Positions 11,261-22,004 of a stretch of DNA of 51,324 bases are shown here, one piece after another. A program made the translations under genes and the position numbers. Positions within the stretch are counted from its first letter, which is position 1. Each line of letters starts with the position of its first letter. Under the pieces are notes generated by a model. That model did no database searches, was not told the DNA's origin, and saw only the letters and a list, made by a program, of their open reading frames with translations. The DNA is from Trileptium ribeirensis (taxonomy: Eukaryota; Nematoda; Enoplea; Enoplida; Thoracostomopsidae): the NCBI GenBank assembly GCA_030248225.1, contig JASANE010029239.1:1-51324 (forward strand), in the 5' to 3' direction.

Positions 11261-11538
11261 AGGCTCTCAGCATATCGATCCAGATTCAGTCCGCCACGGC
11301 GGATAAAATTTTCTAAACTGCATCAAATAGCGCAAAGGCGGATATAGGGGGGGCGGTCGGGCGGCCCCCCATTGAGACTCAACGCTTAGAACAAAAAATT
11401 TAGGGTGCGACACAGGCGAGACAAAAACAATGTAGTGTGTTATGTGCGGTAGTTGTGATCTCGCCACTTGGGGCGCTTCTGTATATTTTATATTTATTAC
11501 ATTTAGCAGTTAGAATATATAATTTACTATAGCTAATA

Positions 11539-11688
11539 ATGAAGCGAAATAATAAATCCATAGTTTCATATTTTGCGCCAATTGCTAAAACTGTTCGAGA
11601 GAGTGACTCCATTCCTGTTACGTCACCTCCGTCTACATCTAGCACGGCTTCGGTTGACACCATCGACTCACCCCTGCTGCAGATTTAA
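11539..11688 (+). pseudogene. N-terminal leader of the hAT transposase, frameshifted
   Basis: An ATG at 11539 starts a 49-codon frame beginning MKRNNKSIVSYFAPIAK, the basic leader usual for ZMYM-like hAT transposases. It ends at TAA 11686. The main transposase frame is already open from about 11658 in the other phase and has no ATG of its own before its zinc finger. The shift falls near a run of four C at 11671-11674 and is consistent with loss of one base there. A short intron is a less likely alternative. Confidence 0.6.
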
Positions 11689-11756
11689 TACTACAACCAC
11701 CAACTCCAGCATATCAGCCTGCGAAATACGATATAGGGCTGGCGGTTGGGAGGCAT

Positions 11757-13946
11757 TTGGATGATTCAGAGCGACGCACGTTTCTGAATGATATATGGAC
11801 CCCTCCAGACAGTTACAACTGGCCTTACAAGATTCGTGTGAGCCATGGCAAACAGGAGAAACGCTATCTGCGTCCCAACCACCTATCACAAACGTCGTGG
11901 CTCGCATATTCCGCAGTCAAAGAGGGACTGTTCTGTAAATGGTGCGTTCTGTTTGGCAAGAGGTCCGGCGGCATTGGGAGTCAAGCATTGAAACAGTTGG
12001 TAACTGAACCGTGCCGTGACTATGCTAGGCTTCTTGGTAAAGACGGCTATGTATATGCTCACGAGAGGACCCAGTATCATGCATTCAGCGCAGTTCAGGC
12101 CGAAAACTTTAGCAAAACGCCTCAGACAGAGTTCGTCGATGTCCTAATGAACAGGGAAAGGCAGAAGCAGATTGAACAAAACCGGGCATTCCTGAAGCCT
12201 ATTATTCGCACTGTCATCCTTTTGGGTCGTCAGGGGCTTGCCTTCCAAGGTCATCGCGATACTGCTCAATTAAGTCCAGACGAGCCTTTTGCTACTGGTG
12301 AACGTATGGGTAACTTCAATGCCGTTCTGCTATATAGGGCTGAGATTGATGAAATCCTGAAACAGCATCTTTTGAAAACGTCGGAGCGTAAGAAGTATAT
12401 CAGCAAGACAACCCAGAACGAGCTTATTGAACTTTGCGGAAATCAGATTGTGTCCCGCATCGTTTCTGAGGTTAAGACCTCAAAGTTCTTCTCAGTAATT
12501 GCCGACGAGACCACCGATACATCGAGAAAAGAACAGTTGAGCATATGTGTTAGATACGTGCATGGTAATGTTCTACACGAGGAATTCCTGCGTTTCTACC
12601 ACTTATCTGAGCTGAGTGGGGAGGCTATTGGGGAAGCCTTGGTGCAGCAATTGGGTAACCTTGGGCTGAATCTTGACTACTTAGTAGGTCAGGGTTACGA
12701 CGGCGCAGCCGCTATGAGTGGTCGATTAAGAGGGGTACAGGCTAGGATATGCGAGCGGTATCCGCATGCTCTGTATATGCATTGCGCCTCACACTGCCTC
12801 AATCTCGTGCTGATGAAGGCGTCGGATGTTAAACCGGTCCGAAATGCATTCGGCACAATCAGTGAAATCGTCAACTTTTTCCACTTCTCCGCCAAGCGTT
12901 CCCAAGAGCTATCCAACATGATCGACGTGATGGTGGTGGAAGGCGTGTTGCCTGATACCAAGGCCAGGACTTTGAAGACGCTATGCCAAACCCGGTGGGT
13001 CGAGAAGCATGACGCGGTTTTGTCATTTTACACTTTTTACAGGGCAGTTAAGGAATGCTTGGACGGCATTGCTCAGTGGGATGACACAAATGCTTCGGCT
13101 AAAGCTTATCAGATGCGTGCCGCTATTTCTTCAGCACCTTTCATTGTTTCGCTTTCAGTGATGAACCAGGTGATGGCTCTTACACTTCCCTTGTCAAAAG
13201 CTGTTCAGGCAGTCAACCTGGACCTGGTGAAATGTGTGGAGGACGTCAAAATAACGATGGAACAGTTGCAGGAATGGCGCACTGATGCCGCGTCTTCCTT
13301 TTCACCAATTTATAAAGATGCTGTGGCGATTAATGAGGCAGAGCTGGCAGTTCCCCGTACAACAGGGCGCCAGAGGAATAGGGAGAATGTCGTTGCTACA
13401 GGGCCAGAGGAGTACTACCGAGTGACTATTTGGATCCCGGTCCTTGATAATCTTATTCAGCAGTTCAGCGACCGTTTTGCTGTACATCAAGCCCGGGTCA
13501 TGCAGTTGTCGTGTCTAATACCGCGATTTCTCCAAGACCACACATTTGGCGATGTAGCTTCAGCGGTGGCATTTTACGAGCAATTTGTTGATCCATCAGA
13601 AACTGCTATCGCCCGTCAATATGACCGCTGGGTTAGAAAGTGGTCAGAAGTTCGACCAGATGATCGTCCTGGTAATGCATTAGAGTCGCACGCTGCGGGC
13701 GACCCAATGCTTTTTCCTGACATTGCGATACTTCTGCAGATTTTCGCCACCGTGCCTGTGACTTCCGCCACCGCAGAGCGAAGCTTTTCTGTTCTCAAGA
13801 GGGTCAAGTCACTGCTGCGCAGCACTATGTCTGAAGAACGCTTGAATGGGCTTGTTCTCATGGCAATTCACAACGACGTGGACATTAACATCGAAGAAGT
13901 CGTGGATCAGTTTTCGGCCAAGAATCGTCTCGTTGAATTTGCGTAA
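11757..13946 (+). CDS. hAT superfamily transposase (ZMYM/TTF zinc-finger type)
   Basis: This frame encodes 729 residues of a cut-and-paste DNA transposase acting in the nucleus on its own element ends. In order: a TTF-type zinc finger with C60-x2-C63 and H102-x5-H108; a DUF4371-like helical region (about 125-330); the RNase-H-like catalytic core with D250 in IADETTD and D315 in GYDGAAAMSG; CASHCLNLVL; the conserved TRWVEKHDAV; and the C-terminal hAT dimerisation block with E674 in TATAERSFSVLKRVK and LRSTMSEERLNGL. The catalytic D, D, E set is present. The frame has no internal stop, so the copy is fairly young, but its start is TTG within a longer open frame and the natural N-terminus at 11539 is out of phase. 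GC content is well above the surroundings. Similar host proteins (ZMYM1-like) are derived from such elements, but the nearby end-like sequence favours a transposon. Confidence 0.93.
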   Translation: MDDSERRTFLNDIWTPPDSYNWPYKIRVSHGKQEKRYLRPNHLSQTSWLAYSAVKEGLFCKWCVLFGKRSGGIGSQALKQLVTEPCRDYARLLGKDGYVYAHERTQYHAFSAVQAENFSKTPQTEFVDVLMNRERQKQIEQNRAFLKPIIRTVILLGRQGLAFQGHRDTAQLSPDEPFATGERMGNFNAVLLYRAEIDEILKQHLLKTSERKKYISKTTQNELIELCGNQIVSRIVSEVKTSKFFSVIADETTDTSRKEQLSICVRYVHGNVLHEEFLRFYHLSELSGEAIGEALVQQLGNLGLNLDYLVGQGYDGAAAMSGRLRGVQARICERYPHALYMHCASHCLNLVLMKASDVKPVRNAFGTISEIVNFFHFSAKRSQELSNMIDVMVVEGVLPDTKARTLKTLCQTRWVEKHDAVLSFYTFYRAVKECLDGIAQWDDTNASAKAYQMRAAISSAPFIVSLSVMNQVMALTLPLSKAVQAVNLDLVKCVEDVKITMEQLQEWRTDAASSFSPIYKDAVAINEAELAVPRTTGRQRNRENVVATGPEEYYRVTIWIPVLDNLIQQFSDRFAVHQARVMQLSCLIPRFLQDHTFGDVASAVAFYEQFVDPSETAIARQYDRWVRKWSEVRPDDRPGNALESHAAGDPMLFPDIAILLQIFATVPVTSATAERSFSVLKRVKSLLRSTMSEERLNGLVLMAIHNDVDINIEEVVDQFSAKNRLVEFA

Positions 13947-14160
13947 AGATAAACAATAAGGTATATAACTGAATTGAACATTGTACATTTATTCTTTAAA
14001 TGATGTTTTGTCGATACAGTTCCGCAACTAAAGACCGATGCCCAGCCGTAGTAGCAGATAACGTGCAGACAAACTACTTCAAGTTTAGGTGCAACATGAA
14101 AACATGCTACAAGTCATAGTGGTACGCCCCCCCCCCCTTGGAACCCCAACCCGTTTATTA

Positions 14161-14732
14161 TTACAGTATCAGTTCAATATTGTACCAGCATTGCCGTTAA
14201 TTACACGTCGTTTCACAAATTTAGTCACGCATTTGTCAACAAATCACCTGATATTATTTGTAACTAGATCTTTGTATTGCATTATCTCTGTAAATATATT
14301 TATGCTATATGAACTAAATTAAATAAGAATATCAATATTTCAGGAGATATTGTTATAAACGATATCATAATTACCGGATTAAAGGAAGAGTCATATTTCA
14401 TGCTACATAATAACCAAATACAATCCAGCCATTTTACAAACTAAACACAATAGCTTGGGGTTTCTTGTTTAATTAACTGCTTATAAACGCTCCTAGCTAT
14501 TCTCTTAAATGATGTACTAAATGTAGTGTTGGATCATAGTTATATATGACACGTGGAATAAGAAACGCAAAAACGTTACCTCTTGCCTTAGTAACGTATA
14601 TCCACAATGCATAAGATATAGAGCGGACTGAAATGACTAAAATTGCAGAGATTCATCAGAGAATGTTATTTTGCAATTTCTTGTAGTCTAGACGATGATA
14701 AGATACTTAATTTCACACCAAGTTGACTGTTT
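14161..14732. other. AT-rich stretch upstream of a possible first exon
   Basis: No gene is seen. A TTATATATGA word at about 14538 is one of many TATA-like words and I do not call it a promoter. Confidence 0.4.
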
Positions 14733-14874
14733 ATGGAATCGTTTTTTGTAATAACCGTAGTTGGCATTGTTTTTATTTGCAATGTGTCGTGTGTACATGT
14801 ACCCAAAATGGTGGATGCAGAAATTTCTGACGGGGAGCATTTGTTGCTGAAATTGCGAGTCTCAATTGGATCCG
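14733..14874 (+). CDS. Possible first exon of a secreted protein
   Basis: From ATG 14733 the frame reads MESFFVITVVGIVFICNVSC, a clear signal-peptide shape (hydrophobic core, small residue before the likely cut), followed by a charged segment with VDAEISDGEHLLLKLR. A GTGCGT donor follows at 14875, leaving phase 1; without splicing the frame stops at 14883-14885. The phase matches the exon candidates at 19270 and 23855, so the three could form one gene. No homologue is recognised. Confidence 0.4.
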
Positions 14875-15542
14875 GTGCGTGCTAGATCCGCGAGTGAGCG
14901 CACAATATTCTAATGTTATTGTAAGAAATAGTCCAAAAATTAAGTTCAATAAATCTATTTCATCCTTTCTTACTTTTGTTTATAAAGCCCTTCACCAATG
15001 ATATAACATGATCTGCAGTGAATATTAATTGCATTTGTGGAATATTTATTTAATTTTAGTATATATAGTTGCCAACATAAAATAAAAACATTTTAAATAA
15101 TTGTAGATAATTATTAGGTTTTATGTACTTTGTGTATACAAAACTTCATGTCAGTTTAATTCCGCAAATTCCACAAAATACATTTTCATGAAAGCTAACA
15201 TGATGCGCTCCAGGCGGTAAGAACACAACGATGGTGCATATTCTGAATTGTGAAAGGAGTTTTTACAATGTGAATAGAAAAAATTGGCTGTGTTAATACA
15301 AAATTTAAAGCAGGATGTAGACTTACGAATATGGCAGCCAGTTGTGACGAACAGTAGCTCATGTTGATCAATGTTGCAGGAAAATCTTACTCAAAATCAT
15401 CGTGTCTAATGCAGATTTCAACTATTATGTTAGCAAGCGTATATATATATATATTCACGTAATATTTTTGGCTTGCACTCTGGATCATCTACAAACTTTG
15501 AATATAAATGTGTTAACATGCAAAATTTCTACTGTAGTATAA

Positions 15543-15743
15543 ATGTTTTTTATGATGTCAAGAGGCTATGACAATACTCATTTTTATGTAGTATCTTTAG
15601 TCTTATGGAAACCAAAACACTTATATAATTTTAATGAGCTCGCAATGATGGCCTTAACGGCCGATGCAAAACTCGTTAAGCTGATTTTCCGGATGCTATT
15701 TGTTAATAAACTTCTTTTGTTTGTTTGTTTGTTTGTTTGTTTA
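15543..15743 (+). mobile_element. Likely retroposon 3' tail with (TTTG)n end
   Basis: A segment containing GCAATGATGGCCTTAACGGC leads to TTTGTTAATAAACTTC, with an AATAAA signal, and then to six TTTG repeats at about 15717-15741. A polyadenylation signal directly followed by a short simple repeat is typical of LINE or SINE 3' ends. TTTGTTAATAAACTT recurs near 41657. A 71-codon frame runs through it. Confidence 0.4.
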
Positions 15744-15897
15744 ATAATTTTTGATTAGTAGCGATCGTCGCTGTTGCTTCGAAATAAGAGCAAACTTTGC
15801 GTGTAAGTCACAACTTTTAGCTAATCTTAAAATAATCTTTGTCAACGTATCTATTATTGTTTGACATATCGTTTCTCTAAAACAAAATGTATCATTA

Positions 15898-15903
15898 TTT
15901 ATT
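15898..15903 (-). promoter_or_regulatory. Poly(A) signal AATAAA for the 15964-16168 exon
   Basis: On the minus strand AATAAA lies about 60 bases after the TGA stop at 15964, the right place for the 3' end of that exon. Confidence 0.45.
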
Positions 15904-15963
15904 GTCTCATATATCGATCATCAAACTCTTGAAAACTACACAAACACAATAAACAGTTCATAA

Positions 15964-16168
15964 TCAAACCGGCAATTTGCTTGATTGGAATATATATTTA
16001 TTGGACTTCATGTAGCAACCTGGACAGACACAAACGTTGTCGTCGGCGTTGTTGTTACCACAACATGGCACGCCGTGTCTTGCTTGATGGGTTTGTACGA
16101 GAAACAATTGATTATCGTTTAATGTGACCACTGGGTTCAAATCAGCATCGAGTTGAACATTTTTCGTG
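15964..16168 (-). CDS. Possible terminal exon, Cys-rich protein
   Basis: After an acceptor (TATTCTTGCGATTTTAG, ending at 16169) the minus strand is open for 68 codons to TGA. The translation includes NVQLDADLNPVVTLNDNQLF and then a cysteine cluster, VPCCGNNNADDNVCVCPGC, with five Cys in 19 residues, suggesting an extracellular disulphide-bonded or metal-binding end. An AATAAA follows about 60 bases downstream. The frame also stays open to 16200, where a TIR element is inserted. Upstream exons were not found. The composition looks clearly coding, but the family is not recognised. Confidence 0.5.
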
Positions 16169-16200
16169 CTAAAATCGCAAGAATAACTAATAACAAATGT

Positions 16201-16456
16201 GGCCCATGTTAATTTTAGGGGCCGGACGATATAACGATGAAAAAAGAACAGCTCAGGGTGAAGAGTTCGGGGGCGGAAGCCCCTCGACTTAGGCTTAGTA
16301 CATGATGGTCATATAGGGCCCTTAGCTTAGGCCTTGAAGATACTAGGCTGCAGCACACTCATCGACTTCAGACCAGCAGATTAAGACTAAGGCTTAGTAT
16401 ATCGAGAATGGCATGGCATGCATTATACTTCGGCCCCTAAAGTTGACATTGGTCCC
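16201..16456 (-). mobile_element. TIR element family M, copy A
   Basis: The ends are GGCCCATGTTAATTTTAGGG and, reversed, GGGACCAATGTCAACTTTAG, an imperfect inverted repeat of about 28 bp. The interior carries repeated AAGCCTTAG/CTAAGGCTTAG words. It is the reverse-oriented counterpart of 19727-19936. Flanks AAATGT and AAATAT could be a degenerate 6-bp duplication. Superfamily unknown. Confidence 0.65.
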
Positions 16457-16509
16457 AAATATAATATCATGCTGCTGCGTTTTTAAAGCATATGTGTAAA
16501 TACAGGGTA

Positions 16510-16815
16510 ATGTGTTACACTCTAAAGGTCGGACCACCCTTCTGTTTGAGCCAAATCTACTTTCCTTCCTGTTCCGCCGAGAGCAGAAGGCGCGCCAAAA
16601 ATTTTAGCAAAAATAGTATGATAATTGCCAGAGAATTTGGGGTAAAATTGGCAAAATAAATAGAATTTAGGAAAAATCTATCGCAAATAGGTAAAAAGTG
16701 AGGAAAATTTTAGCACAAGTGAGAAAAAATTTCAGTTTCTAACAATTTAAAAAAATAACCGCTCCTGGTGCAACCCTCGCCGAGATAATCTACCCTCTAA
16801 GCCGACGGACCTTCG
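16510..16815. repeat. AT-rich dispersed repeat, TE-like
   Basis: It contains GGCGCGCCAAAAATTTTAGC and AAAATTGGCAAAATAAATAG and ends with CTAAGCCGACGGACC. This is the reverse-oriented relative of 2281-2607. No target duplication was found. Confidence 0.35.
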
Positions 16816-17176
16816 TCACCTGTGCTTTAAAGGTACCGAAAATGATGTTCATATTTTCCGAATGTTTTGATGATATTTATTTGCATTTGGTATGATGCCG
16901 CAATACTCTATTCCACACTATTTCCTACAAATGCACAAATTATTTCACCATGAGCAGGAGCGTAGCTGAAAACCTACTCTACAGATGGGTGATGAAAGCG
17001 TTGGCCGGGCACAGGTCGCCCCTTTGACATATAAACTTGGATTTCAGTTTTGTGTTATATATCAGGGGTACGGACCATTGTAACGTGTATTTAACCTCAT
17101 TTTCCTGCAGCATTTTTAGTTTGCAGGTTGTTGTTCACCCATGTTTGAGGCAAAATCACTTCGTATTACAGCGTTA

Positions 17177-17345
17177 TCACCTGTAACCTGGCAAAGAGTA
17201 AAACCATTTAGGTTGAAAGTTATGTACTGTAAATGGCTTAAATAGCCATACTGATAGTACTAGTATAAACAAAATAACCCATTCAATGAGACAATAATGA
17301 TGTGTATAAGACATCCTTTTTGTACCAAAATCATTTATATTAACC
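17177..17345 (-). CDS. Possible exon with one membrane segment
   Basis: A minus-strand frame of about 56 codons ends at TGA 17177 and includes CLIEWVILFILVLSVWLFKP, a good transmembrane helix. A GTTACA donor-like site follows TTGCCAG. The sequence just upstream is the site of the hAT MITE at 17373. There is no homologue I recognise, and hydrophobic frames are common in AT-rich DNA. Confidence 0.25.
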
Positions 17346-17372
17346 ATCATGCTTACCATAGGTAATAGCAGC

Positions 17373-17496
17373 CATGGGCGGCGATCCCAAAAAATAGTGG
17401 AGGAATGAGCATAATTTTTCATTGGCTCTTATCACCGGATCTTGATTTCTGAGGGGATGCAACCCCCTCTTCCCCTCCCCGGAATCGCCGCCCATC
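17373..17496. mobile_element. hAT-type MITE, 124 bp, perfect 8-bp TSD
   Basis: The ends are CATGGGCGGCGATCCC and, reversed, GATGGGCGGCGATTCC. It is flanked by identical ATAGCAGC copies at 17365-17372 and 17497-17504. The exact 8-bp duplication and GC-rich inverted ends fit a non-autonomous hAT element. Confidence 0.85.
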
Positions 17497-17504
17497 ATAG
17501 CAGC

Positions 17505-17790
17505 TATTAATTATTTCTCTTCTGTCTGCTGCTACGTGGCTTTTGAGCACGCTAAATAACAAACTGCTGCAGCAATCTTTAAGATTTTTCACGTGTTGAA
17601 CAGAGTAGAAAGGCGTCCAAATGGCATTTGCGGTTTGGCAGGTTTTGTCCGCAAAATTTGAATAAAGAATGTTTCTGCGTTTATTAAATAGCCTGTAATA
17701 TATTCGTTTGAACTTTCTGGATAGAGAATGCATCTTACCAATGCTATCGCGAAATTGGCACACTAACAGTAGCCAAGCATTGTATAATGT
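17505..17790 (-). CDS. Possible exon, basic protein, cut by a MITE
   Basis: A minus-strand frame of about 95 codons opens near 17790. It contains SRKFKRIYYRLFNKRRN and KTCQTANAIWTPFYSVQ and runs to the 8-bp duplication of the MITE. With the MITE removed, the frame would continue to CTATG followed by GTAAGC, a good donor. So the original exon end seems to have been separated from the exon by the insertion. Function unknown. Confidence 0.3.
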
Positions 17791-18109
17791 TTACATTGTT
17801 AAAACCTAAACATTGCTAAAGATTGTTAAATATACGATACATATCCGTGGCAGAAGTAATGTGATACAAGTTAACATAGTTTCAAAAAATTGAGAAATCT
17901 GACGATCCCTGGGGAGCATCTTGTTTGCTTCCGTCGCGTGAAGAATCGGTTAGTGCAATTTTGTTAAAATTATGGTATATAACATGTTCCATTTAAAATG
18001 AAATTGTCCAGCACAAATATCATCACAACGTAGTCTCAGCCAACAAAAAGAGCCTGCAGATCATAGGTGTCCATTGCGTGCAGCCCAAGCCCCACCTGAG
18101 GATCCGACC

Positions 18110-18310
18110 ACCTCAAGTCACATGTTCTCCGCTCTTCCACCCCCACACTGCCCCCCCCCACAAAATATTTTGAACATTTCCAAAAATTGCAGGAATTGGG
18201 AAACATTTTAGCTAAAATATGGAGAATTGGCAAAATTTGGATAAAAGTTTAGCAAGATTAGAGAAAAATAAGCTTCTAAAAATTTCAAAATTTTACCTTG
18301 TTGGCCTAAT
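18110..18310. repeat. AT-rich dispersed repeat, TE-like
   Basis: After a C-run (about 18149-18158) come AAAATTGCAGGAATTGGG and GAGAATTGGCAAAATTTGG, the same kind of interior as the repeats at 2.3, 16.5 and 30.5 kb. Ends not resolved. Confidence 0.35.
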
Positions 18311-19269
18311 GTAGACACTTTAACCTTTGAACTTAATATAGTTAGTTATGTTATCAAGTTTGGTTTTACTTTAGGTTAAATATTCATGGCTTTCGTCGTC
18401 TTTTGTAGGGCATGAACAGTTTTAAATTTATGACAATTATAATATTCATAACGGCATAATCGGATGAAAATCACATGTCAAGCCAAAATTACCCATATCC
18501 AAATTTACCATAGTAAATCAATCCATTGAAAGAGAGCAAATGCCAATATGACTACTACATGCTTTTAAATTTATTGCTTGCCAAAAATGGCATAAAAAAC
18601 ATACGTTTTACAGTGTTACTCTTCAAATGCATATTGTAAGCCTCACAAACCTTAACTTACAAACCCCGCGTTACAAAGACTAGTAGCACAACAGTATAAA
18701 AGTTCAGTGATGTTACTAATCCAATAATATTACTGCAACATACAGTTTACGCAGATTTTGTATGAGTTTACACGTATGAAATCAATGATTTAATGTACAT
18801 AACTTTGGATGAAATTAAATGCAGTATATAATGTTTTAATATTTAAGCCTGAATTTCATGAAATGGCTTGCAACAAAATAATCATCATTATTCGTGTGAA
18901 AGTGGAAAATAATATAATGCTTAAAATATGTATAGAAATCCTTACATTTGATTAATTTACCTTTTTCATGAATAACACATTGCATATTTTTGATTGTTTG
19001 TGTTCATGCATAACGCATCTTAGTCTAATACAGTTAAGTATACAAATTTGCACATTACATATATTTTTCATACTAAGATGCTTTGCAAAGTTTCGGGATC
19101 ATTATAATGATCTTAACATCGGACGCACACGCAATATCCGTTACGTTGACTGTCTTGTTAACAATATGTGTTTGGCTAAGAAATTTTTAAATAAAATTCA
19201 TGAATCGCATGCGTTTTGGTTCAAACAATGAATATTGAAATTCGGTCGCTACATGTTGTATTTCATAAG

Positions 19270-19605
19270 CGAAGACTCGCAATTTTTATGCTATTATTGT
19301 AACTGTTTCTTTGAACAAAACGGACCAGACTCTGCTTAATCAGATAACGGATTTTGATTGCCGTTGCCCACCAAAAGATGGGCTCTACTTTTTAGCGCAG
19401 AAACCTGGGGACATGGAGGAGTCCCACTATTTTCAAGCAAACTATACTCCAGTTCGTAAATTTTTGTCGTAAAATTTGAAATACATTTTAAATACCAATG
19501 ATCAATCTAGTAATTATTTTAAAGCTGAAAACAGTGTTCATAAAAACAAATGGCACTCTAACTGGAACCTGAGTGTTTGTGCTCAAAGGCTGGCTGATTA
19601 CCCAG
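19270..19605 (+). pseudogene. Coding-like exon with one in-frame stop
   Basis: After an acceptor (GTTGTATTTCATAAG) the plus strand is open in one phase for about 112 codons except for a TAA at 19470-19472, and ends at CCCAG before GTAAC, a good donor. The translation has several N-glycosylation sequons (NKT, NYT, NLS) and Cys pairs (DCRCPPKDG), suggesting an extracellular protein. Both exon edges are phase 1, matching the signal-peptide exon at 14733 and the exon at 23855. The TAA means a pseudogene, a sequencing error or an unrecognised small intron. Confidence 0.4.
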
Positions 19606-19726
19606 GTAACAAGACTGTTCGATATATTTAGACTTCAAAAAGAGTCGAAAATTATTATTTAGTATTTTTATCGGTTGGCATTGCCTTCTCCCCCCCCCGG
19701 ATTTGAGTGCTGCAAATGCCCCTGAA

Positions 19727-19936
19727 GGCCCATGTCAACTTTATGGGCCGAAGTATAATGTATGTCATGCCATTCTCGATATACTTAGCCTAAGCCTTAG
19801 TCTTAGCCTAAGCTTAGGTTTCTATATGAGCTATGTACTAAGCCTAAGCCAAAGTAAGGGGGCTGCCGCCCCTAACCCTCGCTGGAAGCTAATCTTTTTT
19901 CGTTATAACGTCCGGCCCCTACAGTTGACATGCCCC
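19727..19936 (+). mobile_element. TIR element family M, copy B
   Basis: It begins GGCCCATGTCAACTTTATGG and ends, reversed, GGGGCATGTCAACTGTAGGG. The interior holds tandem-like CCTAAGCCTTAGTCTTAGCC words and CTCGATATACTTAGCC, shared with 16201-16456 (opposite orientation) and about 48570-48695. No coding capacity. Confidence 0.65.
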
Positions 19937-19939
19937 CTT

Positions 19940-22000
19940 GAACATAGGTCTATTTTGTTCGTTCTTTACTGATTATGGGAACAGTTGCATAAATTACAAC
20001 CATCATCGCGATTTTATATTCGCCGAGTATATGTAAATAAACATAAATACTATGTGTGTTTCTACGGGTCACATTTATGCAACAGACGCTTGTAGTTAAA
20101 ATAGACATGAATATATTATAAATAATACTAATAATAATAACTGACCCCAAAACAATGCCTCCAGATTAGGTGACAGATTTAAATATGAATGCGACAATAC
20201 TTCTTGGTTAGATGGTCGTTGTTTCAAACAAAAACATAATTAGCACTATACATTTGAAAGGTCTTAGTTGTTATAGTTAAAATATATATATTTTAAATTT
20301 ATATTGAAGTAAAATTAAAGCTTATCTATATTTATACATATTGTTGTATCTCTAAATATTGAATAGGATTTATCGGAATTGTATATACTTTCAAATTGAA
20401 AGCAAAACGGGAAACTACATTATCCTAATCCAATATGGAACTGGATATTTAATTCTTTAGAATCTACTATGTACAGAAATATATATATATTTATTATATA
20501 TTCGTGTGTATATTTCCGTTCATTAGCAACGTTCTCGTAACGATATTTATATGAGCCAGTTTATATCTATATAATCATAGTGTTACAGAGAATCCCCATG
20601 CATTTTAAGCGATATTTTGATTTAATTATTGCCACTAAGATTCCAACTGAGTAAAATTTTATTCTTACATGATGTCTTTATGTCTTAGCCAAAGTCCGTA
20701 TATCTAAAATGATCACTAGCTAGCTTCCATCAATATAATGATCAGTATAACTGCGAGGAAATCATAAATGATTGTAGCTGGTTTAGTTGGTAACTAACTA
20801 AATTTGTAACCCAAGTATGGATGTTCAGTGTGAGGCACGTGGATACCATCTCTTCATCATTATTATTATTATGATTACAAGTGCTTTGTTTATAACTATC
20901 TATAGTTGTTTGTCTTGGTCTTCATCAGGATGCGGCCACACGTCTGTGTCAATTTGCTCAAATTAGTTACGCTTCAGTATGATTTGCTCATTTGCAAATT
21001 GATATTGGAGTGAACGTAAGTCTGATGTATTGTACATAGTACATTGTATGTAGCCTAGGTGCTACATATGTACGACGATAAAGCTAAACACGAGCATAAA
21101 GTATTCCGATTGAATTGATTTATATATTTAAATTTTATTTAGGACTTATATGTATATTCGTGTTAGTTTGGAAAGAAACAGCAGATGTTTATTATATAAC
21201 ACCTTCCATAATCATGATGACAAAAGTAGTTTCAATTTCTTCTGCTAAATTAATACCCTTAATAATAAGTTAAATTATTAATTCTTTTACCTTACTTATT
21301 TTTTAAAGCCGATGGGTTTGTGAAGCGATTTTTATACGAGACCAAATAGCACAATCAAAACCCTAATATCTGAAGGACTTACTTACTGCTAAATGATCTT
21401 TATTTCTATTCGAAATTGTCACAGCAATTCCATCGTGCTAAAGAAAAAATGATATAAAGTATTTTTCAAGTTGCCAAAAAAATATATAAATTATGGTGAC
21501 GTGTTTCTGCAGACGGACCACTCCAAAACTAGAGCCGGCGAAGGTGTGCCCTCGTCAGAGAAACTTCTTCAAATTCGGGTATCAGATTTTGTCCAAAAAA
21601 TCGGCAATTTGACACTAAATATTAAAATCTTAAAATTTTCAACTGAAATTCAACAAAAATTTTCTGCCGTTTATTCAAAAAAACATTCCCTCTTTTTAAT
21701 TTGGAAGTTGATGTCCTATTGCCCGTTATCTATGTAATATTGTGACTTGTAGGAGAGAAGCCGTGGCCATCGGGTTAGTGGATGACTACGAGGCTGTAAG
21801 TGTAGAGCATTAAATTATGCTGCGGGAAGTGATTTTGGCATTTGTTTCAACGGTTATTCGATTGTTTATATGAACTTGCCTTTGGTCAAGTTATTTTTTA
21901 TTCGCCGCCCTTTCTACTAGTTACTGAATTCTTCAATTGTTGATATTATTCGAGGGATATTAGTTTTTTCTTACTTTACACACAGTACTAAGTTTTGATC
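19940..22000. other. AT-rich stretch, possible large intron
   Basis: No recognised gene. At about 21500-21660 a GC-richer piece (ACGGACCACTCC, then AAAATCGGCAATTTGACAC) resembles the TE-like AT-rich repeats. At 21752-21794 a short segment between TTGTGACTTGTAG and GTAAGT could be a 43-bp exon or a tRNA-like SINE head; neither is supported further. Confidence 0.4.
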
Positions 22001-22004
22001 GGTA

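Larger units (their letters stand above)
11333..14160 (+). mobile_element. hAT transposon body (boundaries uncertain)
   Basis: The transposase is preceded by a GC-rich end-like sequence starting near 11333 (CAAAGGCGGATATAGGGGGG, then GGGCGGCCCCCC), the usual look of this type of hAT terminus. About 200 bp past the transposase stop there is a C-run block at 14127-14155 (ACGCCCCCCCCC then TTGGAACCCC) that may be the decayed right end. I could not match an 8-bp duplication (left flank AAATAGCG), so the right boundary is approximate. Confidence 0.5.

Noticed and set aside
11886..13861. Minus-strand frames within the transposase gene
   Set aside because: Antisense shadows of the hAT coding frame.
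11325..14170. 8-bp duplication for the autonomous hAT element
   Set aside because: AAATAGCG left of the presumed end has no match near the right C-run block.
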